A DNA stretch of 64,000 nt from Limonium bicolor (lineage: Eukaryota > Streptophyta > Magnoliopsida > Caryophyllales > Plumbaginaceae), in contig CM041776.1 of NCBI GenBank assembly GCA_023374045.1, positions 344,285,636-344,349,635 of the forward strand, in the 5' to 3' direction. This document shows positions 23,918-37,590 of the stretch, piece after piece; the stretch's first letter is position 1, and each line of letters opens with the position of its first letter. The notes below the pieces were generated by a model. It saw only the letters and a program-made list of their open reading frames with translations. It did no database searches and was not told where the DNA came from. A program made the position numbers and the translations under genes.

Positions 23918-24462
23918 TAGGGGTGTTCATAATCAGCTAACCGGCTTTTTACTTAACTGGAAATTGATTAATCGGATTTTTAGTTAGTCAAAATTGATAC
24001 CGTGACCGATTTATTAGAAGCGGTTAACCGGTTGGTTATTTTACCAGTTTAACAGTTAACCGAAAATGATATAGATTTATATGTTTTTTTCTTATGTAAT
24101 CAACCTATGGTTTTACTGATTTTGGTGTGATATTAAACCGGTTAATCGTTAATTTTAATAGAATTTTATTGGTTTTAGTATAATTCTAACCATTAACTAT
24201 ATTATTATATATTTATATTTGTATAAATCTAATATTTAGTCGTATACTAAAAAATTAAAAAATTAAAGTATTTAAACAGTTTTTTCGGTTAACCAGATTC
24301 TTTAAAATTAATAATCATAATTGAAATTGGAACTGGAACTAGAAAATTAAAATTATTCGGTTAACTGAACTAACAAACCACTATGATTAATAAAATCCCC
24401 AGTTTCAGTTTTATCGATTCTGATTTTAGTTTGACAATTTTGGTTTTACGTGAAGAACTCTA
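23918..24462. mobile_element. Probable old hAT-type non-autonomous element
   Basis: It starts TAGGGGTGTTCAT and ends TGAAGAACTCTA, a degenerate inverted repeat. The interior has many AACCGGTTAA-like palindromes, as in the intact MITE at 18521-19124. Flanking 8-mers do not match, so either the duplication has decayed or the ends are slightly off. Confidence 0.5.
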
Positions 24463-24508
24463 ATTACCAGTAATTTCTCAAGGCATTTATTGCAGCATGT
24501 ATCAGGTA

Positions 24509-25060
24509 GAGCTGATCAACTAGGTGGACGGGTCGGGTTTGGAGCGGGCTAGACATAAATTTTCAGTCCAATCGGGCCAAGTGTTTAGTCCAAACCCGCC
24601 TAATCGGGCCAATCACCTAAACCCAACCCGCTCATCTAAAAAAATGCTCATGCCATAGCCCGACCCGCCCAGCCTGATTTTAACTCAAATTTCTCTATTT
24701 AGTAACATAGTTTTTAAAGTATAGATACATAGTATAGATTTTGAAGAGTGTGCACGACACAAAACAAATTTTATAAGACTAAGAGTATGCGGTCCATTCA
24801 GTTGAATAATTACTACTATACTATTGTAAGTATTTTATTACTTTTGTTTACATATTTACAATAACATATACTAATGTAAGATGTACTATAACATTCGGGC
24901 TGGGCCGGGCCATCAACTGGATAAAATATTTAGCCATAACCCGGCTAGAAAAAAAATTCGGGCTGCTTTTTTTGTCTAAACCCGTCCAGTTATTTTTTTC
25001 TATCCATACCCATTGATCGAAAATACGGGTCACACTGGGCTGGACGGTTGGACTATCCTG
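24509..25060. mobile_element. Possible hAT-related remnant rich in GGGTCGGGTT
   Basis: Begins TAGAGCTGATCAAC and contains inverted GGGTCGGGTT/AACCCGACCC phrases typical of plant hAT MITEs. No clear right terminus or target duplication was found. Confidence 0.3.
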
Positions 25061-25390
25061 ATTATCATCGACTCAGGTCACCCAAGATTAAAGCTATAGG
25101 ACCAAAAAAACCCACCAACGGAGGAGAATTGCAAAGCTCCCATGACGGTCAACTATAAGAACATTGGAAGATATGAGATTAATTTAGTAACCTAAATTTG
25201 ACAATGTGCCTTTTTCTTTGTATAGAAGTAGAATCTTCTGTCTACAAAATTACAAAGTACTACTTCCGCTGCCCAGTCAAATATATATTATATAATTTAA
25301 TTTTAAAATTATTTTAATTTATATATTTAATATTGAAAAAAAAAATTTGTCAAAAAAATAGTAATAAAAGAAAATGAGTATTAAGGTGAC
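25061..25390. other. Short unassigned gap
   Basis: AT-rich, with no supportable feature. Confidence 0.35.
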
Positions 25391-25393
25391 TAA

Positions 25394-25602
25394 GCGCATC
25401 CACAATGGTGTGGATTCCACTCATAATGTTAAAGAGAAAAAAGAAAATGATGAGATGGAGGAGGAGAGAGGATGTGAGAGGGGTTCTTAACTAAGACACC
25501 CTCTTTTAGAGAACCTAGGTAAGTATGAGAGAGATTGTGAGAGGAGATAATAAAATAATATTTGTTGGTGGGTGGAATCCACTTTTACCATTGTGGATGT
25601 CC
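25394..25602. mobile_element. Tourist-like MITE (209 bp)
   Basis: Inverted ends GCGCATCCACAATGGT and ACCATTGTGGATGTCC are flanked by TAA on both sides (25391-25393 and 25603-25605). The GCATCCACAATGG end and a 3-bp TAA duplication fit PIF/Harbinger (Tourist) MITEs. Internal GTGGATTCCAC phrases extend the foldback. Another GAGCATCC follows immediately at 25606, perhaps a neighbouring remnant. Confidence 0.85.
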
Positions 25603-25605
25603 TAA

Positions 25606-28228
25606 GAGCATCCGGAAGATGATTAGTACAACACCACCGTCCCTTACCACTACACCGGTCTCGTCGCGCGCGGGGGAATGACGAATCACGCTTTGAGGCC
25701 TGGGGGAAACCGATGCGACACAACCCTACGTCACATAATTACTGCTACGAAAGAATGAGCTGTCTCCAGATGGGAGAGATGAGTTGATGCGAGAGCCCAC
25801 GTGGGGTCTCCGTAACTGCTGCAGCAGCAAGAGGAGAAGGAAGTGCTGTATCATCTCATCTCTATATTGTAGTTGCTGCCTTGCCTCCTTTTCTTGTTTA
25901 ATTTGCTTCTCTCCTCATACATACACATACCTTGCTGTAACTTAAGTGTTGTAGCTGTCAAATTGCTCTTTTATCTAACAATAGAAGGTGTGTGTGTGTG
26001 CCATCATCATAGTCATACAGTGGGGTCCATTTAACCTTGAACCCTCTTCCTTTCTCTCACCCAAACTACTATTGCTACTCTCATAAAAATGATGCAACAC
26101 AAAAAAATAAAAATAAAACGCGTATCATTAATTAGGTTGTCATATCCCGGTTAAACTAAATGGATCAATCTCCAATCTTACAAGTTAAAATATTGAACCA
26201 TTAATCACATTATTATATGTCTAATGGTGACAATTCGGGTTAATGGATCAGGTGAATTACATCAATACTCAACCTAAATAAATTGTATTGATCCACTCTA
26301 TCTAACCCAAAAATAATCGGGTTACAACTTTTCTATCCAAACCTAATCTGTTTAACCAGTTTAAATACAAATACTCTTATTCTTTTACAGAATGATCAGT
26401 GACCTTTACAAGCAATCAGATGCCGGTATTTATTTAGAGTCACCGTGTTTCGTTTTTTTTCAAATATCAACATTATGTTACACAATATTATGTATGTTAC
26501 AAAACCATCTCAATTAGACATTATACATCTTCATATAAGATTTCTAGATTTGGCTTAGAGAATGTATCTGGATTTGAATTGAATTTTAAAGAATGTAGTA
26601 TTTGTGTAGGCATAAAGAATTGATAGTATTTTTATGTATTATTATACTAATAGTTATAGAATTAATAAATAGACAAGTAGCATATGTACATATTTATCTA
26701 TTTTTTATTTTTAATAAAATAAATAGATCTAGTTGAATTCAGGTTAGGATTTTTAACTCATATCCAACCAACAAATTTAATAGATAACTCATACCCGACC
26801 CAAAAAAATTAAATAAATAAAGAGTCTTAACCCATATCTATTGGATCCATTTGTGAACTCCAGCTTTTAAAATAACGTTTTGTATCTATTTCACCCTAAT
26901 CTAACAATTATTTTCAATTTCAATGTCATCTTCTCTATTTCATTCGGCAGTTTTTGCCTGAACCAAAAAGAGAATCATTATTTGTCGGTTGAATTTGGGT
27001 GGAAATTACAAGTATGAGAAAAAATTGCCACGCTATATGCATGTCTATCTAACGTTCTCCGTTATCTTCGTTGCCGCAACTTCATCCGTTGAGTTACTTT
27101 TCATTTGTTCACGCATAATCATTTATTTATTTTTATTTGTTTATCCATAACAGAGATGTTTTTAGAGTATCAATTATATATAGTACCTGTGAATTATAAA
27201 AACAATATAGGGGAGATATGTTAAAATATGTTGGAGAGTAATCTACAAAAATCCACAAAACAAAGAATGAGAATAAAAAATAAAAGGGACAACCATAATC
27301 AATTGATAGAAAAGTAACATTTATAAATCTTTTTTCTATATCATATACAATCTTTTTATCTCACATATTTTTTCCACTAAATTCACCTCATTGAAAAAAG
27401 TGGTATACCACGACCAAATTCCACAACTGAAGTATAAGAGAATCAGCTCCGTATTATTATTTTGAGTATTTGTTTAATTACTATATTATTAACGCACTCA
27501 TTATGAAAAAAAAATTTTTTTTAGTTTGTAATCATAAATAAAGTTCATTTTTAGGGTACATAATCGTTAAAAAAAATTTAGTTAATGATTGTTCTTACTA
27601 TATTATTATTTTACACTATAGTATGATTATGAATAGATTTGTGAATATTTTTAGATCGAGTGGAATTACATTTAAATTTAAATTTTGGAAAAAGTTGGTC
27701 GTGGACTCTCTGATCATCTGAAACGGATAAATTATCTCCATGTTCATTTTGAACCTGTCTGGAATGAACCAAAAAAAGTGAACGTGTCTCGTGCGGACAA
27801 AAAAAATTGGACACTTCAGCACCACGTCTTGGATCTATCTAGAACAGGTAGATAAAAACAGATAGGACGTTGGATTGTCCTTTTTTATTCGCTTGAACGG
27901 ATAAAAGATCACATCCAATTCTTTTTTTCGATTTTAAGCTCAAATTCAGTTCTGTTTGATCTAAAACATTCTTAAAACAGTTAATAAACATAGATTAACA
28001 TAAAAAACAATCAAATTGGTATAAAATAAGTATTACCTTAAATCTAGAAAACGGAATCCGGCTGAAAGAAAGTTTGAAAAAGAAATAGAAAACTGAGGTG
28101 ATATACTAGATACCTCTCATCGAAAAAGTCTAGGTGTTTCCTCCTACCCTCACCAGGGCATCCCGGACTCCGATTTATATTGACCGATCAATGAAACTAC
28201 CGTTTAACTAATCACACAACATGACAAC
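25606..28228. other. AT-rich flank of the solo LTR, probable hAT remnant inside
   Basis: No gene recognised. Between about 26220 and 26862 the sequence begins like a degenerate hAT terminus (ATGGTGACAATTCGGGTT) and ends with ATCCATTTGTGAACTCC, so it may be an old hAT derivative. The rest is low-complexity A/T sequence with a CT-rich patch near 25900. Confidence 0.3.
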
Positions 28229-30357
28229 TGAAATACCCCGAACCTAAGTAAGGTGATTAAATTATTCTAATATAGTATTTAAGGGCCTAATAGTGCCTAA
28301 AGAATATTGGTGAAGAAAATAAAGCCAAAAGAAAAGAGAAAACACTTAAAAAGCGTAAATTGCAAAAACGAGTTACACAACCATAGGAGGTATATGACCT
28401 CCGTTAGGGTCCTAGATGGATTCCTAAGGCTTAGTTAGGCCTAATTGATATACGGGAACAGTTCCCGAAGAAAACGGATCCATAAAATGAATTAAGTACG
28501 TCAATGAAGCTTTAAAGCACGTTTTTCGAGAAAACCCAAAAACGTGAATTTAAGTGGTCAAACGGACCCGTAAAAATTATAGTAAATCAAATAACTATAA
28601 TTAAACACTAATTGAAGCTTAAGAACCATTAAAATTAAAGAAACGAGAAAAATCCGGAAAACGGGCCCGGTTAGTGAATAGTGTCAAACCGGGTAAATTA
28701 ACGAGCATTTCTGTAAAAGATGAAAAACGCTCCAGCTTTTATGTACACATATGGGGCCGGTTTTTGTTAAATAAAGCAGCCCTCTCTATTAGTAATTAGC
28801 TAGAAAAAAAAAGAAAAGAAAGAAAAAGTAGAAAAGTACCCCCTTCTCTCTCTCCTCCCTCATTTCCTTTTTTCTTCTCTCTCTTTCCTTCCTCCTTCTT
28901 CCCAGCCGATTTTTCTCCTCCTCCCTCTGCTGCTGCCGATTTTGAGCTTCTTCACCAAGCTCCCATGGCTCCCTCACTTCCTTCTCTTGTACAAGCTACA
29001 TTAAAGCTTCAAATCAAAAATAAATTACATATTTGAACTCCCCTCACCAAGCTCTACATTCCTCTCTTTTCAAAATCCAAAAATGGTGAAGTTCATCTCC
29101 ATGGGTATATCCCATTTGAAGAGAAAAACCACATATTCTTGAAGCTTGGAGTCTCTTGTTTCATTCAAGGTAATATCCAAGAAAAGTTCATTTCTCCTTC
29201 TTGTTGGTCTTGGCCGATTTTGCCCCTTTGTAATGCCTTGATTTCTCTCTTAATTTGAGCTATTTTTCAAGTCTCCAATGGTGGATTGGAGCTCCCCTTT
29301 GATTCATGCCCAAACCCCATGTTAGGGTTCTAAGGTAAATCTCCAACTTTGTGCTTTAAGCACTTCCTTGATAAAATGGAATGATTCTTGAATCTAGGTG
29401 TATTGTTTAGTGTTTAATTTCTTCCATTTGGGTATTGGTCTAGAGTGTTGGGCAATGGCAATGCCCCATGACCGATTTCAATCAAGAAAGAGGAGAGGAG
29501 AAGATTGGAAAAGGACTTGAGGATTAAGATAATTAAGCTACCCTAATATTTATTTTGAATGCTCTAGAAATTTTGGGATGGGAAAATCTAATAAATGAAC
29601 CAAATATGTGCTAGAAATGTATTTGGGAGATTTGAGAGAGAATTGTGAAATTATGTTGATTTAAGGGCCTAAGTGCCATTGCATTTGAGATTTTTGAGCT
29701 ATATTGTTGTTTGATGAGTTTGGATGGAACTATGTGTACTGGTATGACCCTTTATGGGTGTGGCTAGCTTTTGATTGATTTAGGTGAGAGATTGATGAAT
29801 TGGGAGATGCTAGAATTGTAGGTAAGTTATGGTAAAATTTCGGTAGAAATTATGGTGATTTAAGAGATGTCATGAATGAGGAAAGGCCAAGGGAATTACT
29901 AGGTGTTGTTAGAGGTTTAATTGGGCTAGTTAACCACCTTAGGATGATGGTGTAAGGCTTGAATTGAGTGTGTAAAAATTTGTAGCAAAATAGTGTATAA
30001 GTGCCTTGGAGTTTGAAGAGAAACTAGGTTGTAAAGCCTTGGAGGAAATGGAGGATGACCTTGAGTAATGAATTTGTAAATGGTTAGAAAGGAGTTGGAA
30101 TGGTCAAATGAGTTGAGGATATGGTAAACTACCTAGAGAAAGGTTGGTAATGCACTAGAGCATGAGTGTTGAAAATGGGAATTGAAATTGTGGAATTGTA
30201 CAAGAATTGGGTAATGAATTGGACCAATGGTTTAAGAAGGTTTAAAGAGTGGTTTAAGGTGTTTAAACATGTAGAAATATGTGGAAATGATTAGGAAAAG
30301 ATTGGGGGAGAATTGAGGTGAATTTGGAGTTCAAAAGGAGTAGTTAAAATGGGTATT

Positions 30358-30576
30358 GGGCTGGACCGACCTTGGTAGGGTCGGTCGGCCTGGAATTTGC
30401 AAATCCGGAGCATTCTAACTTCGACCTTAGGACCGGCCTTGGTAAGGTTGGTCGGGCTAAAATTTTCAAATCCGGAAGTCTACCTTGGTAGGGTCGGTCA
30501 GACTGAAATTTTGTAAACCCGTAACCTAGTGACTTCGACCGACCTTGGGACCGACCCTGGGCAAGGTTGGTCAGGT
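30358..30576 (+). repeat. Hairpin array in the solo LTR
   Basis: Four looser units of GACCGACCTTGG ... AGGGTCGGTC, homologous in position to those of A1 but more diverged and fewer. Confidence 0.8.
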
Positions 30577-31563
30577 CAAACAAAAAAAAAGTTAGCATAA
30601 GTAGTAATGCATTGGGAGAGTAATGATGGTAAGAAGAATATGCACCTAAGAACCTAGGTAAACAAGTGTGAGGAGTGAATGAGAAGTTGTAAACTTAAGT
30701 ACACTTGAGTAAACCTAATATTAACGGGATAACGGGGTAAGTACAGGAGTAGTAGTTATTTACATACCGTAATACCTTAGTGTTAATAGAAACATTTGGA
30801 ATGTTATCAGTGGATCAAGTGTGAACAGGGGAACGTAAGGTGACGGTAAAGTAACCCATGGTGAAAGGTATGATTTTCTCATGTCCTGTATGTTAACCGA
30901 GTTACACTGATTTGTGTGATGTGTGTTTGTGTGCCGACTTAATCAAGATAAAAGCGTGAAAATGTTATATTGAATTTGTTTGTATGTTTTGATGCATGAT
31001 GTATGAGCTAACCATGCTTGAATGATTGTGTGGTCTAACCTAGTGTTATAGACCGACTCATAGATGAGTATTGTTTGATTAGTGACTCGTAGAAAGAGTC
31101 GATCGCAAATTAACGAAAACATGAAGGCACACGAAAACTATCGAACCAAGAAAAAGATAATGCAAACCTATGAACTCACCAGAACGTAAGAGAGTTGTAC
31201 GGGATTAGTAAACTTCTGATAACGGTTAGAGAACCGAATTGAAATAATCCACAAACAAATAGTAGTGGAAGTGTGTAATGAACCTCCATTTAGAAGATAA
31301 TGATAGTTCAAAGATATGTACTTATGAGAAAAGTAAAAGAGATATAAAGGAACGTCAACCTCCTTTAAAAGATAGTCGATCCATAATATGAGGATCCGAC
31401 TAATTTGAGAAAATGTCCAGAACATAAAAGTATTCGATAAGTTGGGGAAACCCTTAAATCTGAGAATGCTAGGTATTGGGAAATTTCCCTAAGCTATTAG
31501 ATGTTATCAAGAGAGATACTTCTAGGCTAATCTATGAGATTGTGAAATAACTCCGAGAGAGGA

Positions 31564-34500
31564 TGTAACACCCCTCTCCATAAACACGTAATAATCTCTC
31601 ACGTAGCAATAAATAAAACGTCTTACAGCGGAAGATAAATAATAACATTAATACTCACTCGGGTGTCACCTGCCATTACTCGCCCATGCGAGTAACGAAG
31701 CAGAACTATATCCAACAACCAAAATAAACAAACTGCTAACCGCTATGATAACGAGATAACTCCTATACATCATACTAAGTCCATAAACCATAAACGTCGA
31801 CAAGTGAGCGTCTACCCAATCCCGAATATACATAACCGTACCATAATACAATCCACAGTCTAACATTGTTATACAAATAGACTCCATGTGCGGTAATTCA
31901 AGTAAACCCTAACTACCCTGATCTCGCACTTGGGCTTCGACAATGATCACAACCTGCACAATGAGTGTAGTCTCAGTGATAAACGCTGAGTATGCCGGGC
32001 CTGGACCATATTGGTCACTTAGTCATTTTAACCATCTTATTATTAGATTGGTTTCATGCTTTACCATTTTACAGATATAATCAATACAGTAATAAACATG
32101 TATAAATACATTCACAAATACATAACCATCCATCCAATCCAAACATTAATTAAATATCACAACCAACAGTTGTATAAACGAGCGTATCGAATTAGTACTG
32201 TATAATCGCCGTAGCGAACGTCTTCCTTAATTAATTTAATTTGGCCTTCTAGGCCCCATCCATCCAAACCATGTTAATTAATTACCAGTTGGGCGTCATG
32301 TTGAGACAACCCGATAACCTCACCAATGGACAGTAGTCCTCCCGTACACACAAAGGTGCTCATTTCGCCAGAGGTCCGGAGGCCCCTGACTATTCACTTT
32401 GCCTCGTAAGGCGTCCATATAAAGGCCGTAGCCACCTGACCCACGATCCAAATAGCGCTCGTTGGGTAATACGTAGAGCGGAACCCGATCGGGTACCCCT
32501 CAGTGATCACAAATGCAACCAAGTAGTTCGTAAACTACCGGGATTCCTCTCCTCAACTCATACCAACTCTCTCATAATGTTTAAGATAAACTCTTAGTTT
32601 TATGGAGAATACACTTCATTAATTAGCTGCCCAATGGGTCTCACGCATACCTAGAAGTAATCTAGGTTATATTCATGTTCGAGATCCATGCTCTAGAGAC
32701 CGACAATGTCGTGTCTCGTACCTAAGTGTTTTACTTAGGTTACCATATACTTAATATTAATACTAAGGGTATTATATTAAGTAACCGTCATGTCATCACA
32801 TTAACGCATATGTATGTTTATATAAGTCGATCTATAGTCGACGTAGTGTTAGTCCCGTGGGACGCTCGTGGATAAATAATTAATGCAGTAACACACATAC
32901 TCACATACACGTATCCACACACATAACACACAAGTTATATCAACCAAATCCGAGCCCAAGGAATTCCTCAGGACAACCCAGATCAAACCCTTTTACATAC
33001 CGTACACCTTAGACCAAGGATGCGCAGTGTAGACCACTAAGCTCTTCAGGCGCCTTCGTCTGAAGTACGATCTAAACGGTAATAAAACTATAAGTCAGTC
33101 TCCATGACTAACTAAATCCGGTATTTCCGAATAACAAGTAACCCCGACAGTTGATCCCCGGATTTCTACAGTTAATTGTTACGGGTTCCTCTAAACCAGT
33201 CGGCTTTGTTACTTAGACTCGTAGGTCGTAATTCTTCGACTGTTGAGTTTAATTCATTATATTTCTTGAATCTTGTCCATCATTGAACTTAGGTATATAA
33301 CCTATAGTTGCATGTATGCATGCATTATTTATTATATTGTATTATTTCCCACCTTCCATTATAATACATTGTATTACAATTCATTAATCTTTTAGTAAAC
33401 TATATTTGAATTCAAAAGCTTATAACTTCCAGTTTATAACTATTTTCATATAATAACCTCCACCATTATATTATATGGTTTCTCACCATAATATATATCC
33501 ATCCTTATATACATTATTCTCGCATATGTATATATTTACCAATATAGGTAAGTTTTATGAGTTGTAAAACTCTTATATTATATGTTACATTTTTATCATC
33601 TTATATTAGATGATCATACCCATTAATTGTATTATATTATACAACTTATATTAAGATTATTATCCCAATATTATGTAACATCTTTATGTTGTATAATTAC
33701 AACTCCTAAGGTTCATTCAATATATACCTTAGTTTATAAATCTTATTTATTTATAGTTTGTCACATTATTTAATGTGAATATCCTTACTTATATTAATTC
33801 CATTTAAAGCACATTAATAACATATAATTGTTATAACATTTATAACATTGTAGATCATAGTCTAAAATTCATTTTCCAACCTTAATATATTTCGGTATAG
33901 CACTATATTTCATTTGAATTCCATTTTGACCACATAACATTATGTAATGTTATACCATATACTAATATCTTATAATATGATATTTTTATTTCTTTTAACT
34001 TATAAGCTATAGTTTTTATACAAAACTATTTTATATTGCCGAATAGGCACATCCATTTAATCCAATATTATTACCTCACCATATCTTTATGTTTATTACA
34101 AAATCACCCCATTATTTATACCATGTTATATATATATAAATAACATTTTTAACTTTATAAAAAGGTATAACCTGTGGTTATTTTTATTTAATAACCGAAC
34201 AGACTTTAAAATTTGTTCTAATTTATTTTCCAGCCCCTTTAACTTTCCAAATTTATAATTTGACCACATATGTAATGTTATGTTATATATATCATATATT
34301 ATAACATTTTAAACCTTAATATTAATATAACCTATAGTTATATATCTTTTAGATTTCCGAACAGACCCAAATTTGTTCTCAATTATTTTTCAACCCACCA
34401 ACTTTCTACAATTACACTTTGACCCAATTTATAACATATAGTTTTATAATATCACTAAAACTATATATTATACACATATCTTATTAAATACTCTTATATT

Positions 34501-36932
34501 ATTCCAAAAATCACCAAATTCCACCCAAGGGTTATAATTACCATTACAAACCCATATACTCTCGGTATTTATCATTCCACCCCATTTATTTATTCAAAGT
34601 GTAACAATGACATAATAACTATATATTATGCATATATAGTTTATTTTAATTCCAAAATCAACCCAATAAATTCCTAAAAATTCCTAATAGCCCATGGGTG
34701 TTTATAATACCATTTTACACCCTTAACTTTCGGTAATAACATATATACCCCATATGTTATAAAAATGTTACAATTTGATACTTATCTTATTATATAACCT
34801 TAAATAATTTATTTAACTTATCTAATTTGGTCAAAACCTAGCATATGGTCAAGGTTGACCTCCTTAATATTGCCTTAACCATCAATTCCCATTATTTACG
34901 GTTTGTACCCATATTTTCCAGAAATTACCATTTAACCCCAAAACTTTATAAAATCTTATAATTTTTATTTTAAATCCTTTTAACACCTAATTTTCGGCTT
35001 TATTATTATATAGCCCCAAATTTAATTTAATTACAATTTAAACCCCTATAGTTTTCAGTAATATTTATTTATTACCTAAACTTAATTAAAACCTTAAAAA
35101 TGCATAAATAAAATGGCCTAAAGTACATGGCCTTATTACAAACATTAGCTTATAAAATAAATTACACATAAATGCCCAAAAATGCATTAAACTCTCGGCC
35201 TCTCCCATAAGTTCTCCATATTTACCAATTTTCCACATAATGTCTTAAATTTGACAATTATGTTATTTAATCACTTATATAAATTTACTAACTTATTCCT
35301 TAACCACCTAAGGTCAAATTATGACCTTTTATACCTTATTCACTCACGAAAATTATATATACATATGTTTAAACACATATTAATATACCAAGTGAAGGTT
35401 TAAGTGATTTATACCTTATTTTAGCCAAGATAAGGCCTTGTTTGGCCACAGCAAGCTTGGGATAATTTTTCCACGTCTTCATTTACATGTTTTCAAATAG
35501 CAATTAAGGCATGATTAGTCTCCAAGCAAGAGCTAACCATAAGAAGTGTTTTAATGTATTATTTCAAGGTTAAATTTACCTTAGAATACAAGGGCAACCA
35601 AGCCTGCTCTTCGGCCTGATTTTACAGAAGAAAAAGAGCATCAAAAGATCTACTAAAACAAGGCTTAAAACCGGTACAACTCAGATTAGAAAGATGGCTA
35701 ATTTTCACCTTGATTAAGATGCCAAAATGGTGTTTTTGGCATGGATTTGGCTATTCCTTGAAGCTCTTGATATACCAACTGAACAAGCATGTTAAGAAGA
35801 AGATAATAAGCCTAAAGAACCAAGGTTTACAACCGGCAATGAAGGAAATAAAGGGATATGTGCTTAAAGCACATTTTTACCTTAAAAGATCTATATTAGA
35901 ACTTCCCTCCTTATTCCCTTGTTACAGCCGAGAATCACCTTCCTTTTAACCTCCAAAACACACTAGAAACATGGGTGGAAATGGCTGATGTTTAGCTCTA
36001 TGGAAAGAGGAAAGAAAAGTGAAGAGAATGAACATAAAATGGCTTAATAAGCTTACCTAGATCAATTTGTGTTCTTCTCTGAGTTTGTATGTCTTCTTAC
36101 AGTTATGGAGGAGCAAAAGAGAGAATGGAGGCAGTTCTCATGGCTGGGAAGGAGGTAATGAGAGGATAGAGAAAGAATTAAGCTTATAAGGTAAACTTTG
36201 GTTACTTTATTGAATAGTCTTAGATGACTCATTAGTAGATATTTGTTGTTGGCTAATGGATGAGTATGACAGCCTAATGAGGCGGCAATGGGTGGCTTGG
36301 TCAAGGGATGACATTTGACCATGGTTTAAGTTAGGTAATTAAATGTTATTTTGGGTACTATTCACCCAAAGTCACCCATTTTGATTTTATTTTTAAACTA
36401 TGATTTAGACTTTATAATATAGTCTATCATGTCATATTAATGATATAAAGAATGTAATCTAGTCTTTAAAGTGACAAAAAGTCAATATCTTTGCTTTAAG
36501 GTGTTTTAGTGCACATTTTGTGTCCCAAGGTGTTTCTGAGCTTAGTTTTCTTTGAGAATGGTTTCATTACATTCCTTACATGATAATTGAACTTAGGAAT
36601 CCAATTTTATATCAAATGGAGGTCATAAGACCTTTAAGGTTTCTTAGAGCAAATTTTTGCCCTACTTGACTTTTAAGCATGTAAATGCCTGTTCTTTGTA
36701 TGGAGTGTTGTCCAATAATTTTAGTACGTTCATTTATGTCTTATAGTACTTAGGACAAAATTTTAGGTCTTAAGGAGTTCATTTGGGTATGTGTTTACCC
36801 TAAACGGTCAAAGGGTGCAATTCTTGCTTTGTGTTGACCATTGTTATTCTCAATTGACTTTTAAGGCATGTTTAGGCCTTAATTAATTTGATTATATGTT
36901 TAATCAATGTTTTATTAGTTTGGGGTATTTCA
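31564..36932 (-). repeat. 3' LTR of E2 (5369 bp)
   Basis: Collinear with 41358-46774 at high identity. The middle (~33300-35400) is extremely AT-rich. On the minus strand a pyrimidine-rich leader (~36180-36090) is followed by CTAG|GTAAGC (donor GT at 36056-36055) and TTAAG|GTAAAA (donor GT at 35880-35879). This matches the leader layout of the A1 LTR. Confidence 0.95.
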
Positions 36933-36936
36933 TCTA

Positions 36937-36944
36937 CCCCCCTT
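36937..36944 (-). other. Polypurine tract of E2
   Basis: On the minus strand AAGGGGGG is followed by TAGA and the LTR start TGAAATACCCC. Upstream is the motif CGAGACGAAGTC, again like Tekay-type chromoviruses. Confidence 0.87.
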
Positions 36945-37256
36945 AAAAAGACTTCGTCTCGAAGTCGCTGCATTCAATAGGTGTTTTAATAACTACCCAT
37001 ATAACCCATAATGTATATCTATGTGATATATCATTTACACACATCGTATTGTGCTTATACAGCACATAGCCATCACTTTGTGGCGTTTGTTCAATCATAT
37101 AGATGTAGGCGATCCATCAGCACCATTATTTCCTATCAATTCTACAAACCCTGATAACCTCCCCGAGGTGTCCGTAACATACCATCCTTCCACATTCCAT
37201 ATCTAATTATTCATTTCGTATCTAGGCGATACCATATGTAATCAATCTATAAGGTA

Positions 37257-37262
<6 letters not shown>

Positions 37263-37318
<56 letters not shown>
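37263..37318. repeat. (AT)n microsatellite
   Basis: Near-perfect AT dinucleotide run of about 56 bases. Confidence 0.97.
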
Positions 37319-37324
<6 letters not shown>

Positions 37325-37479
37325 TCATATATCACAAGTATCATAAGAAAGGTACTACACACATGGGTGTATACACATCATTCAAACAGGTATCTCATAA
37401 GATACATACATATAAGTGCACATCACACACAAACAAATCAACAACGTACGCCCCTCATACCAAACATCATCAACAAAAC

Positions 37480-37590
37480 ATCGTATGCCCCGCATACCAC
37501 CAATTCACTGTATGCCCAGCATACGAAACAAACAAACAAACATCGTATGCCCTGCATACCACAAACTACTGTATGCCCCGCATACGAAAC
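37480..37590. repeat. Short tandem repeat with GTATGCCC...GCATAC units
   Basis: Three inverted phrases (GTATGCCCCGCATAC at 37486 and 37571, GTATGCCCTGCATAC at 37546, with a variant near 37512) are spaced 25-35 bp apart and separated by CAAACAAACA-like spacers. Each is a near-perfect palindrome. Confidence 0.75.

Noticed and set aside
28789..28977. Glu/Arg-rich frame resembling a coiled coil
   Set aside because: It is the antisense of the CT-rich leader of the solo LTR.
36062..36322. 86-codon minus-strand frame in the E2 LTR
   Set aside because: Lies in the pyrimidine-rich leader. The other LTR (45934-46143) has a shorter, different end, so there is no sign of protein conservation.
37480..37590. 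Possible CRISPR-like array of palindromic repeats
   Set aside because: Repeats are about 15 bp, irregular and in a plant retrotransposon. CRISPR arrays are not expected in nuclear plant DNA.
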